Positions 48,071 through 55,998 of a stretch of DNA of 64,000 bases are shown in pieces (positions within the stretch are counted from its first letter, which is position 1; every line of letters starts with the position of its first letter). The notes beneath the pieces were generated by a model, which was not told the DNA's origin, made no database searches, and saw only the letters and a list, made by a program, of their open reading frames with translations. Origin of the DNA: an uncultured Sphingomonadaceae bacterium (GTDB lineage: Bacteria; Pseudomonadota; Alphaproteobacteria; Sphingomonadales; Sphingomonadaceae). The stretch covers positions 1,455,302 to 1,519,301 of the forward strand of contig CANNFX010000001.1 of assembly GCA_947504025.1 (NCBI GenBank), given 5' to 3'. A program made the position numbers and the translations under genes.

Positions 48071-49009
48071 ATGACTGAAAACGCTGCAATCTCGATCCGA
48101 AACCTTTCAAAACGCTATGCAAGACAGGGCGATGACCCTGGTAAACTGGCGCTGGACGGGGTGAGTTTTGATGTCCCGCGAGGCGGGATTTTCGGGCTGC
48201 TTGGCCCCAATGGTGCCGGCAAATCTACGCTCATCAATGTCCTTGCTGGATTGGTTACCAAAACCGGCGGTGAAGCGGATGTTTGGGGCTTTGATATTGA
48301 TATGCAGCGACGCAATGCGAAGGCTAGCATTGGTATCGTACCGCAGGAGATCGTTTTTGATCCGTTCTTTACGCCGTTCGAAGTGCTGGAGAATCAAGCT
48401 GGCCTCTACGGTGTCCCAAAGGGGCAGAGGCGCAGCGAGGAACTATTAAAGGCTGTGCACTTGCTCGACAAACGTGATGCTTATGCTCGCACCTTGTCAG
48501 GTGGGATGAAGCGTCGTTTGTTGATTGCCAAAGCAATGGTCCACTCACCGCCGATCATTGTTTTGGATGAGCCGACCGCCGGCGTCGATGTTGAATTGCG
48601 CCGCCTGCTTTGGGAAATGATCGCTGACCTCAACAAACGGGGCGTGACGGTGGTTCTAACGACGCATTATCTCGAGGAAGCGGAGCAATTGTGCGATCGT
48701 ATCGCGATTATCAATCATGGTAAGTTGATAGCCAACAAACCAACCAGAGAAATGGTGGATATGGCGCGTGAGAAGATTGTCGTTCTCAGTGTCGACCGTG
48801 ATCTCGATACTGCACCAACGCATGAGGCTTTCACCAAAAGCGAGCTAACCGGCGAGCGGACAGTAGAGATCACCTACAATAAGGACAGCATGACGGCCGG
48901 GCAGGTACTCAGTATCGTACAGGGCCTCGGCTTTGCGATCGAAGATGTCACCACCCGCGAAGCTGACCTTGAGGACGTCTTCGTCAGCCTTACGACTAGT
49001 GACGTTTAA
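48071..49009 (+). CDS. ABC-2-type transporter ATP-binding protein
   Basis: ATPase of 312 residues: Walker A GLLGPNGAGKSTLINVL, Q-loop IGIVPQEIVFDPFFTPFE, signature TLSGGMKRRLLIAKAM, Walker B PIIVLDEPTAGVDV and switch His in TTHYLEEAEQLCDR, with a C-terminal extension typical of the DrrA/YadG export group. It should pair with an ABC-2 permease, but the gene that follows is on the opposite strand, so the permease is elsewhere. The ATG at 48071 is chosen because the family starts there. Confidence 0.9.
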   Translation: MTENAAISIRNLSKRYARQGDDPGKLALDGVSFDVPRGGIFGLLGPNGAGKSTLINVLAGLVTKTGGEADVWGFDIDMQRRNAKASIGIVPQEIVFDPFFTPFEVLENQAGLYGVPKGQRRSEELLKAVHLLDKRDAYARTLSGGMKRRLLIAKAMVHSPPIIVLDEPTAGVDVELRRLLWEMIADLNKRGVTVVLTTHYLEEAEQLCDRIAIINHGKLIANKPTREMVDMAREKIVVLSVDRDLDTAPTHEAFTKSELTGERTVEITYNKDSMTAGQVLSIVQGLGFAIEDVTTREADLEDVFVSLTTSDV

Positions 49010-49181
49010 GCGTTAGATTTGCCGCCCGGTCCGGATCGCGAATCCAGTCGCGGTGACCTCGCCGTTTGATAGATAGTCCACACCGTTTGCAATGGCACAC
49101 CAACTCGCGGTGCACCTCACGCACATCGTTGCGGTGCGGCTTGTGACTGCCAAAAAGACATAGCGGGAAAGCAAGATTCAT
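48996..49181 (-). CDS. Small Cys-pair (zinc-ribbon-like) protein
   Basis: Protein of 61 residues with His- and Arg-rich segments and a CHCKRCG metal-binding knuckle. The LCLFGSHKP start followed by a basic RRGHRDW stretch resembles small sphingomonad proteins with the pattern LC-x-G-x-HKP ... C-x2-C that I recall as unnamed. A CGGAG ribosome site lies about 9 bases before the ATG. Its last 14 bp overlap the 3' end of the convergent ABC ATPase gene. It probably binds one metal ion; role unknown. Confidence 0.6.
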   Translation of the reverse strand: MNLAFPLCLFGSHKPHRNDVREVHRELVCHCKRCGLSIKRRGHRDWIRDPDRAANLTLKRH

Positions 49182-49303
49182 CTGTCTAACTCCGGTGCCC
49201 CCGAAGGTTAGAAACGCCTGTTGTTACACAGCAATGACGCCCTATTGCTCCAATTTGCAACCGTCTGTGCCTTGAAGCGTGCGGCATCTGCGGCCATGAC
49301 ACT

Positions 49304-50893
49304 ATGATGACCGCTTCCCAACATGATGTATTGATTATCGGCTCCGGCGCTGCCGGTCTGACTGCCGCGCTTGCGCTTGCCGAAACGAAGAAGGTGCTCG
49401 TCCTTGCCAAGGGCGGGCTTGATGGTGGCAGCACTGCCTGGGCACAGGGCGGGATAGCCGCTGTGCTGGATGCAGGCGATACGTTCGACAATCACATCCG
49501 CGATACGATGGTGGCTGGCGCGGGCCTCAATCGGCTGGAAACGGTCGAGTTCGTAATCGAGCGTGCGCCGCGTTCGATTGAGCGGCTGACGGAGCTTGGC
49601 GTACCGTTCAATCAGGATTCGGGCGACCTGCATCTGACCCGTGAAGGGGGCCATTCGCACCGCCGGATCGTCCATGTCGATGATGCGACCGGCTGGGCCG
49701 TGCAGGAGGCATTGCTTAACGCCGCGAACGCCAATCCCAACATTACTATGTTGCCAGGCCGCGCCTGCGTTGATCTGATTACCGGGCGGAACGAGGACAC
49801 CTATTCGGGCTCTGGCCGGGTTTGGGGCGCCTATGCGCTCAACCAGAAAACCGGTGAAGTCGAGGCCTACACTGCACGTGCGACCATTCTGGCGGCTGGC
49901 GGTACGGGACGCGTCTATCAATTCAGCACGGCTCCGCGCGGCGCAACGGGGGACGGTATTGCGATGGCGTGGCGGGCCGGCGCGCGCGTTTCCAATATGG
50001 AAATGATGCAGTTCCACCCCACCTGCCTGTATAATCTGGAGGTCAAGAACTTCCTTATTACCGAAGCTGTGCGCGGCGAGGGCGGGCATCTGCTCCATCC
50101 TGAGACCGGTCACCGTTTCATGGCGGATTACGATTCCGAGAGGATGGAATTAGCTCCGCGCGACGTGGTGGCCCGGGCGATCGATGATCAAATCAAGCGC
50201 TACGGTCTCGACTATGTGCATCTCGACATCAGTCACCAGCCACCCGAATTCGTGAAGGAACATTTCCCCACGATCCACGACAAACTGATGGGCCTCGGCA
50301 TTGATATGACCACCGGGCCGATCCCGGTGGTCCCGGCCCAGCATTATACGTGCGGCGGTGTGCTTGTCGGGCTCGATGCCCGCACCGATCTGCCCGGTCT
50401 ATGGGCAGCGGGCGAAGTGACCGAAAGCGGTCTTCATGGCGCGAACCGGTTGGCGTCCAACAGCCTGCTCGAGTGCTTCGTATTCGGCGAAGCCGCCGCG
50501 CGCGATATTGCTGAACGGTGGGACGAGTTAAAGGCTCCGCCGCCAGTGCGCGAATGGGACGAAAGCCGCGTTACCGATTCCGATGAAGAAGTGGTGGTGA
50601 AGCAAAACTGGACGGAAATCCGCCGCTTCATGTGGAACTATGTCGGCATCGTCCGCACGACGAAACGCCTCGAACGTGCGCGTAACCGGATCGAGATGAT
50701 GAATAAGGAAGTGGAAGATTACTACGGCAGCTTCCGCGTCACGACCGATCTGATCGAACTACGCAATTTGCTGCAAGCGGCAGAGCTGATTGTTGAATCG
50801 GCCCTGCGACGTCACGAAAGCCGCGGGCTGCATTATACGCTGGATTATCCTGAAACGGATGATGTTGCGCGCGATACGGTTTTGGTGCCTTGA
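49304..50893 (+). CDS. nadB: L-aspartate oxidase
   Basis: FAD enzyme of 529 residues, the first step of de novo NAD synthesis (aspartate to iminoaspartate). The dinucleotide motif VLIIGSGAAGLTAALALAE, the substrate loop STAWAQGGIAAV, MMQFHPTCLYN, and the flavin C-terminal VTESGLHGANRLASNSLLE are all present, with the helical C-terminal domain. nadA and nadC are not adjacent. Its stop overlaps the TTG start of the next gene. Confidence 0.97.
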   Translation: MMTASQHDVLIIGSGAAGLTAALALAETKKVLVLAKGGLDGGSTAWAQGGIAAVLDAGDTFDNHIRDTMVAGAGLNRLETVEFVIERAPRSIERLTELGVPFNQDSGDLHLTREGGHSHRRIVHVDDATGWAVQEALLNAANANPNITMLPGRACVDLITGRNEDTYSGSGRVWGAYALNQKTGEVEAYTARATILAAGGTGRVYQFSTAPRGATGDGIAMAWRAGARVSNMEMMQFHPTCLYNLEVKNFLITEAVRGEGGHLLHPETGHRFMADYDSERMELAPRDVVARAIDDQIKRYGLDYVHLDISHQPPEFVKEHFPTIHDKLMGLGIDMTTGPIPVVPAQHYTCGGVLVGLDARTDLPGLWAAGEVTESGLHGANRLASNSLLECFVFGEAAARDIAERWDELKAPPPVREWDESRVTDSDEEVVVKQNWTEIRRFMWNYVGIVRTTKRLERARNRIEMMNKEVEDYYGSFRVTTDLIELRNLLQAAELIVESALRRHESRGLHYTLDYPETDDVARDTVLVP

Positions 50894-51681
50894 TCTTCAA
50901 GCGTACGACCGAAGCTGGGCGCATCCGCCCAATCCTTGGCTCTGGCGTTGATTCTCTCGAGGCGTTTTGCCGCATCATCGAGAGCTCGAACCTCAAGCCA
51001 GAGATTGTTAAGCATGGTGATCTTGAGGCAGTTCGATTTGTCAACAAAACGCCGGAAGAGGCATTGCTTCTGAAATTTGCTCGGTTGGTGAGTATGAACC
51101 GAGCGATGCTATTGTTGATGGACTATGGTTTTGTCCAAGAACAGGCTGCCATCCAAAGGTCAATTGAAGAGACAAACGAGGACATCTTGTTTCTTACGGT
51201 AAACATTACTGGAACCGCTAGCTCCGAGAAGTTTGCCTCTTTCCTCGATGAGTTTTGGAAGGAGGACTACGAAGATCCTCGGGATCCGGTCGGAACTCGA
51301 GTTCCAAGAGCGTTTTCTAGGCGTGGCATTCGGTCGTTCCTGAACCGCTACCCTAAGCAAGAGGATCCGAGCACTGCTGACCAAAATGGCCGGTCGATTT
51401 GGGAGATGTATTCAGGTTTCACGCACGGTGCTGCTCCGCAGATTCTTGAGCTCTATGATTATGAAAATAGAAGCTTCTTGGTAAATGGTTTGGTTGGAAC
51501 CAATCGCCACTTGGATTATGTTTTTGACGCACAAAACTCTGTCTACAGATCGTTGATCTCTGCGGGTGCTGTAGCCAAGTCCTTCGGTTCAGAAGAGCTT
51601 TTGTCCTTTGCTACAGGAGAAACCCAGAAGTTTACGAAAAGCATTGGTCTGGAGAAACTTGAGAAACAACCAGATAAATAA
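50890..51681 (+). CDS. Unrecognised 263-residue protein, AT-rich and coupled to nadB
   Basis: I do not recognise this protein. It has no signal peptide or membrane helix. It is mostly alpha-helical, with a hydrophobic stretch (LLLKFARLVSMNRAMLLLM, residue 57 on) and a GRSIWEMYSGFTHGAAPQI segment reminiscent of helical HEPN-like or DUF5677-type proteins, though that is only an impression. The start is TTG 50890, overlapping the nadB stop (TTGA), an unusual start; the next in-frame ATG (51093) would lose 68 residues. Base composition is visibly more AT-rich than nadB, which suggests acquisition. A bidirectional hairpin follows. Confidence 0.55.
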   Translation: MIFKRTTEAGRIRPILGSGVDSLEAFCRIIESSNLKPEIVKHGDLEAVRFVNKTPEEALLLKFARLVSMNRAMLLLMDYGFVQEQAAIQRSIEETNEDILFLTVNITGTASSEKFASFLDEFWKEDYEDPRDPVGTRVPRAFSRRGIRSFLNRYPKQEDPSTADQNGRSIWEMYSGFTHGAAPQILELYDYENRSFLVNGLVGTNRHLDYVFDAQNSVYRSLISAGAVAKSFGSEELLSFATGETQKFTKSIGLEKLEKQPDK

Positions 51682-51695
51682 GCGGCAACCAACAA

Positions 51696-51721
51696 CTCCG
51701 GCCGTGCAACCTCGGCCGGAG
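51696..51721. terminator. Bidirectional hairpin between convergent genes
   Basis: Stem CTCCGGCCG / CGGCCGGAG (9 bp) with an 8-base loop, between the 263-residue protein and the Gly-rich peptide gene. Neither side has a clean T-run, so termination would be weak. Confidence 0.5.
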
Positions 51722-51739
51722 CTATTGGTCTAGCTGCGA

Positions 51740-52009
51740 TCAGAAATCCAGCTTGAGCACTTCGCCGAAATCAGGGTCAGTATCGACCATGCCTGCTGTC
51801 GTGGTAGTGTCGATATCGATCACGGGGCCGATACCACCGCCGGAACCGCTGCCGCTCGCAACACCACCCCAATCGCCACCCGAAACGCTGTCGATGCCGT
51901 CAGCGTCGAGCTGCTGGACGCGGCCCTTTGCCTGAGCGACCGCAAGGCCGATTACATTTGAAATGTCAGCGCGGGAGGCCCGGCCTGCTTTCTTCTTCAT
52001 AGTCATCAT
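51740..52009 (-). CDS. Gly-rich peptide with a Gly-Gly leader-like motif (candidate precursor peptide)
   Basis: Peptide of 89 residues. The first 45 residues are polar, with basic residues early (KKKAGR), and end in LDADGIDSVSGG, which looks like the double-glycine cleavage site of bacteriocin-type leaders (Gly44-Gly45). The remaining 44 residues form a compositionally odd core: DWGGVASGSGSGGGIG, then an acidic and Thr-rich tail with DIDTTTTAG and DPDFGEVLKLDF. There is no cysteine. AGGAGA sits just before the ATGATG start. It lies 57 bp downstream of the eight-cysteine protein gene on the same strand. No dedicated maturase or exporter is adjacent, so assignment as a modified-peptide precursor is a hypothesis. 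Confidence 0.55.
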   Translation of the reverse strand: MMTMKKKAGRASRADISNVIGLAVAQAKGRVQQLDADGIDSVSGGDWGGVASGSGSGGGIGPVIDIDTTTTAGMVDTDPDFGEVLKLDF

Positions 52010-52066
52010 TTGTCTCCTGTGTGGGTGACCCGGTGCACCCTGGATATATCGGTTCCCCGCCCGGGT

Positions 52067-52516
52067 TTATGCGGGAGAATTCTCGGCAACTTCATACAGG
52101 CTGGGCCTGCTTGTTTTTTGCGGTTTGGGGCCTTGCATCACGCGGGTTGTGACCTGCGGGCAGCGCAAACATGCAGCGACACCGTTTTCGTCGAACCAGC
52201 GGCACGTCGCCCGCAGCTTGCAAGCGGGAGCTACATCGACGACCGGTGCCAGCTTCTCGGCAATGTCTTTGCCCAGACGGCAGCCGCCGTCGTTCCATTG
52301 GCCGCAGCTTGATTTGGCGCATGGGGCGGAGAAGCGCAGCGCATGACCGGGATCGACACCCAATGCATTCACGTCGATGCGGTCGGGCATCCGGGCATCT
52401 TTTTCGAGGTAGGATACGCGCGGGCCGGATTCGTCTTCCAGAACAACGCCAAACAGAGATGCTTCGGGGTGCTGGTGCGGCGCGCTGGGACAGTTGAGCG
52501 CTTTACTTTCGGCCAT
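52067..52516 (-). CDS. Eight-cysteine protein of unknown function
   Basis: Protein of 149 residues with eight cysteines: one in an N-terminal CPSAP motif, three in CAKSSCGQWNDGGCRLG (C-x4-C-x7-C), and four in ACKLRATCRWFDENGVAAC followed by LRC (C-x5-C-x10-C-x2-C). The pattern suggests a metal or iron-sulfur cluster site. It has no signal peptide, so it should be cytoplasmic. The ATG at 52516 is preferred because AAGG lies 5 bases before it; a GTG at 52522 is in frame. It shares strand and close spacing with the Gly-rich peptide gene and lies behind an AT-rich promoter with three repeats. The function is not recognised. Confidence 0.65.
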   Translation of the reverse strand: MAESKALNCPSAPHQHPEASLFGVVLEDESGPRVSYLEKDARMPDRIDVNALGVDPGHALRFSAPCAKSSCGQWNDGGCRLGKDIAEKLAPVVDVAPACKLRATCRWFDENGVAACLRCPQVTTRVMQGPKPQKTSRPSLYEVAENSPA

Positions 52517-52540
52517 GTCCACCTTCCTTCCAAATTAGTG

Positions 52541-52589
52541 CATTTGTACGATACGAATAGCACATTTGTACTAGCTTATATATTTGTAA
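52541..52589 (-). promoter_or_regulatory. Three ATTTGTA direct repeats in the promoter of the eight-Cys gene
   Basis: CATTTGTAC occurs exactly at 52541 and 52563, and the variant TATTTGTAA at 52581, spaced 22 and 18 bp. The region is strikingly AT-rich compared with its surroundings and sits 25-75 bp upstream of the start at 52516, where a repressor or activator would act. No known regulator consensus was recognised. Confidence 0.5.
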
Positions 52590-52777
52590 TACTTGGATAA
52601 ATGAACGGTCTTGCTGGCCTAGGTCAATATAGAAAACGCCCGATAGTCGCTCTGTACTACTGCCTGAATCCTGTGATCGAGCCACACCTGCTTTGGCTGA
52701 ATGGGGTGGTTCTGTTGCCAGATCGGCGGGACATCATGTTATGGAGAGGGCTGATAGTCAGTTGCTAAGAGAAACCA

Positions 52778-53662
52778 ATGCCCCAGATCACTGCGAACGA
52801 TATCGCCATTGAATATGAAGAATATGGCGATCCTGCGCATCCGCCAATGCTGCTGGTCATGGGGTTAGGTGCGCAGTTGACGCTTTGGCCGATGGAGCTG
52901 GTCGAGGCGCTGGTGGAGCGCGGTTACCGGGTTATTCGCTATGACAACCGGGATATCGGGCTGAGCCAGAAAATCGATGATGCTGGTGATGTGTCGATAC
53001 CCTGGACGATGATCAAAGCGCGCTTCGGTTTCAAGCCTAAGGTACCTTATACTCTGTCTGACATGGCTGCAGATGCTGTCGGGCTGCTTGATGCGCTGGA
53101 TATCGACAAGGCGCATATTGTGGGCGCTTCGATGGGCGGTATGATCAGCCAGTTGATCGCAGCGGAGCATCCGAACCGTGTGCTTTCGCTGACGTCTGTC
53201 ATGTCGACCACCGGACACCGGAAACTTCCTCAAGCCAAGCCCGAAGCGTTTAAGGCGCTGACCAAGCGGCCCGCTGGCACTGATATCGAAACGATGATCG
53301 AGCACGGTCTTTACGTGTCACGTTCGATCGGCAGCCCTGGCTATCCGGCGGACAAAGCACGCCTGCGCGAGAAGGTCGCGTTCAATTTTAAGCGGAGCTA
53401 TTATCCCGCTGGCATGGCCCGTCAGATGGCGGCAATCATAGCGGATGGCGACCGCCGCGAACGGCTTGCAAAAGTGACAGCGCCCACTCTGGTTGTTCAC
53501 GGTGAGGCTGATCCATTGGTGACGATCGAGGGCGGCCATGACACAGCCAAACATATAGCCGGGGCCAAGCTGAAGACCTTCCCAGGTATGGGGCACGACC
53601 TGCCGTTAGAATTGGTTGATCCGATGGCTGACGTTATCGCAGAGCACGCCGCTGCAGCCTGA
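52778..53662 (+). CDS. Alpha/beta-fold hydrolase
   Basis: Hydrolase of 294 residues with an intact catalytic triad. The nucleophile Ser is in AHIVGASMGGMISQL, the Asp in VHGEADPLVTIEGG and the His in FPGMGHDLPLEL; the oxyanion-hole region MLLVMGLGAQLTLWP is also present. It is cytoplasmic, with no signal peptide. The sequence type is common among esterase/lactonase-like proteins such as 3-oxoadipate enol-lactonase relatives. Substrate unknown. Confidence 0.88.
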   Translation: MPQITANDIAIEYEEYGDPAHPPMLLVMGLGAQLTLWPMELVEALVERGYRVIRYDNRDIGLSQKIDDAGDVSIPWTMIKARFGFKPKVPYTLSDMAADAVGLLDALDIDKAHIVGASMGGMISQLIAAEHPNRVLSLTSVMSTTGHRKLPQAKPEAFKALTKRPAGTDIETMIEHGLYVSRSIGSPGYPADKARLREKVAFNFKRSYYPAGMARQMAAIIADGDRRERLAKVTAPTLVVHGEADPLVTIEGGHDTAKHIAGAKLKTFPGMGHDLPLELVDPMADVIAEHAAAA

Positions 53663-53765
53663 CCGATAAAGCGTTTTGTCGGCCCACATCGGCGGTTCAT
53701 CTCGACTAGCTTGCCGTATTCCCAGACCGTGTTAGGTTACTAACTCACTAAAAGGGGAACTTCCA

Positions 53766-55460
53766 ATGCTGTCACGCAAATCGGTTACTATTATCGCTGC
53801 ACTCGCGAGTGCCAGCCTGTTGTCATCCGCGGCTTATGCCGCACCGGCCGATCCTGCGGAATTGGCTGCGGAAGTCGAAGCTCTGCTCGACAAATCATTC
53901 CCCGATGATGGGCCGGGGGCAGCCATTGTTGTTACCGAAAACGGCGAAGTGATTTACAAGGGCGGGCAGGGCCTCGCCGATGTTGAGGCTGGCACGCCAA
54001 TCACGCCCGACACAGTTTTCCGTTTCGCCTCGATCTCCAAGCAGTTTGCGTCGGCGACGATGCTGCAACTGATCCAGGAAGGTAAGTTGCAGCTGGACGA
54101 TCCGCTTTCGAAGTTCTTTCCTGATTACCCAGAGCCCGGTGCGAGTGCGACCGTACGCCAGTTGCTCAACCACACTTCCGGCATTCAGTCCTATACAGGC
54201 ATCGCCGGATGGATGGTTGAAGAGAACACTGCAAAGGCGTTTACGACCGATGAGCTGATTGACGAGTTCAAAGATAAGGAAGCCAACTTCAATCCGGGTG
54301 AGGCGTTCGCATATAATAACAGCGGGTATATTCTCGTCGGTGCTATAATAGAAAAGGTTACCGGTAAGAGTTGGGATCAAGCCGTTGTCGACCGGATTTC
54401 GAAACCACTGGGCCTGTCCACGATTGCTGGTTTTGGTGATGAAGCAACGGTCCCGAAAATGGCCAAAGGCTATACAAGCGCTGAAGATGGTTCGATCAAG
54501 CTAGCCCAGAAAGTCCATATGAGCGTGCCTGGTGCTGCGGGCGCATTGCGCGGCACAGTACTCGATCTTGCGGGTTGGGCAGATGCGCTCCACGGCGGCA
54601 AGGTATTGAGTCAGGCCTATTATGAGGCGATGATTGCTCCGACTGCGCTGCCTGAGGGTAAGAGCGAAGACTATGGCTTTGGTATCGCCCCGTCCGAAAT
54701 TCGCGGACAGAAGGCGATCGGGCATAGCGGGGGGATCTACGGCTTCTCGACTGACAGTACCTATCTGCCGGAAGAAGGAATTTTTGTCGCAGTTTTCGTT
54801 AATTCGGATTCGTCGGACATTGGCGCAGGGTTGCTGATGCGCAAGGTTGCGGCACTTGCCATTGACGAGGCGTATCCGGAGTTCACACAAGTTGACCCGG
54901 ATATGGAAGCGCTTGAACCCTTGTTCGGTGTCTATGCGGTAGGCGAAAATGGCACACGTAAATTCTACGCACGCGATGGCAAGATTTACACGCAGCGCAG
55001 TGGCGGAGGTGAAAGCGAGATCTTCTCTGCTGGCGACAACCGCTTCTTCTATGGTCCCGGCAGCCTGACTTGGTTCCAGATGTCATCCGCCGAAGACGGA
55101 TCGCCAACGATGGAAATGCACCAGAACGGCGCAGAAGAGATTGAACTGGCTACCTATGCCGGTCCGATTGTTGAAGATGAAGTTGCCGCAGTTTCGCGAG
55201 AGATTTTGGAAAGCTATGTCGGTACCTATACGACTATGGCTGGCCCAATGGTCATAACGGCACCTAACGGTGACGTGCTGATGGCCAAGCTTGGCGGACA
55301 GCCAACAATCCCGCTGGCTGCAATGAACGAAACCAAGTTCAAGGTGACCGTCGTGGATGCAACCGTGACCTTCATATCGGAAGATGGAGCAGTGACCGGA
55401 CTGGTGATCGAACAAGGCGGCCAATCGATTCCCGGCGAACGGGTGGTTGAAACGGATTGA
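53766..55460 (+). CDS. Serine hydrolase, beta-lactamase/D-aminopeptidase-like, exported
   Basis: Secreted protein of 564 residues with a signal peptide ending at AYAAPA. The N-terminal catalytic domain (residues 30-370) has SxxK in RFASISKQFASATM, YxN in FAYNNSGYILVGAI and the HSGGIYGF loop. The C-terminal part (400-564) is a beta-barrel or lipocalin-like domain as in DUF3471-type hydrolases. A strong ribosome site (AAGGGGAA) precedes the ATG. Substrates of this family include D-amino acid peptides and esters. A tight hairpin follows the stop. Confidence 0.88.
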   Translation: MLSRKSVTIIAALASASLLSSAAYAAPADPAELAAEVEALLDKSFPDDGPGAAIVVTENGEVIYKGGQGLADVEAGTPITPDTVFRFASISKQFASATMLQLIQEGKLQLDDPLSKFFPDYPEPGASATVRQLLNHTSGIQSYTGIAGWMVEENTAKAFTTDELIDEFKDKEANFNPGEAFAYNNSGYILVGAIIEKVTGKSWDQAVVDRISKPLGLSTIAGFGDEATVPKMAKGYTSAEDGSIKLAQKVHMSVPGAAGALRGTVLDLAGWADALHGGKVLSQAYYEAMIAPTALPEGKSEDYGFGIAPSEIRGQKAIGHSGGIYGFSTDSTYLPEEGIFVAVFVNSDSSDIGAGLLMRKVAALAIDEAYPEFTQVDPDMEALEPLFGVYAVGENGTRKFYARDGKIYTQRSGGGESEIFSAGDNRFFYGPGSLTWFQMSSAEDGSPTMEMHQNGAEEIELATYAGPIVEDEVAAVSREILESYVGTYTTMAGPMVITAPNGDVLMAKLGGQPTIPLAAMNETKFKVTVVDATVTFISEDGAVTGLVIEQGGQSIPGERVVETD

Positions 55461-55478
55461 TTGTATAATCCATCAATA

Positions 55479-55505
55479 GCCGGATGAAGTGCCACTTCAT
55501 CCGGC
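55479..55505. terminator. Perfect 13-bp dyad after the serine hydrolase gene
   Basis: The arms GCCGGATGAAGTG and CACTTCATCCGGC are separated by one C, so it is nearly a continuous palindrome. It lies 18 bp after the stop. A T-run is absent, so it may slow or protect the transcript rather than act as a full terminator. A dyad operator role is also possible. Confidence 0.5.
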
Positions 55506-55744
55506 ACTATTGCAGCGATCTTATTGATTAGATTGCGCACTATAATTTCACGCTTCGATTCGATTGATTCAAAACCCGGTCAAAGCAGTTTTCCGCAAAA
55601 ATTTTTTTGCCGGATTCATTTGACCCCTTGCGCGATTCACCAGCCTAGGTTTTCCGCCGCGTCGCGGCGTTGCAGTCAGCTAACACACCTCACTTTTAGA
55701 TGGTTAAGCGCAATTTACCCTCTTGCGTGTGATTCGCTGAAATA

Positions 55745-55790
55745 GCACTATGGCTATGGGCAAGCGGTTTAGGGACCCACTAGATACTGT
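55745..55790 (+). promoter_or_regulatory. Tandem NrdR-like boxes upstream of nrdA
   Basis: Box 2 at 55775-55790 (ACCCACTAGATACTGT) matches 12 of 16 positions of the NrdR consensus ACACWATATATWGTGT. Box 1 at 55745-55760 matches about 9, including the half-site CACTAT. The starts are 30 bp apart, close to three helical turns, which fits the usual paired arrangement. Repression of the reductase by NrdR is the established role of such pairs. Confidence 0.5.
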
Positions 55791-55872
55791 TTCAGATTGC
55801 GGCGCGCTAGATTCGCGCCATGGGGCAGATTCGGTCGGTACCATACCAAAGGCAGCACCCATCCGGGGAAAG

Positions 55873-55895
55873 AAAGGGGATAAGTTTTCCCCTTT
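55873..55895 (+). promoter_or_regulatory. Leader hairpin before nrdA
   Basis: AAAGGGGA / TCCCCTTT with a 7-base loop, about 100 bp before the nrdA start. The upstream GGGGAAA at 55865-55871 can pair alternatively with TTTTCCCC, so two exclusive structures are possible. Whether this has a regulatory effect is unknown. Confidence 0.35.
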
Positions 55896-55998
55896 GTAGG
55901 ACCGGCTCATGGTAGGTAGGGCAATAGTCCGCCGAATCGAACGAAAGCGGAACAGCGATGCAGTTAAGCGCGTTGTTCGAAACAGGCGGGACGAGTTG

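Larger units (their letters stand above)
55461..55998. other. Regulatory intergenic region upstream of nrdA
   Basis: A stretch of 538 bp without a convincing gene. It holds, in order: the dyad after the serine hydrolase (55479-55505), an A5/T7 tract flanked by CCG/CGG (55593-55612), a short GC dyad CGCCGC-GTC-GCGGCG (55655-55669), tandem NrdR-like boxes (55745-55790) and a leader hairpin (55873-55895). Open frames here have no family support. The long untranslated leader would be about 200 bases if transcription starts near the boxes. Confidence 0.6.

Noticed and set aside
55909-55998. Longer nrdA from ATG 55909
   Set aside because: The extra 30 residues are basic and unlike NrdA N-termini; ATG 55999 has a better ribosome site.
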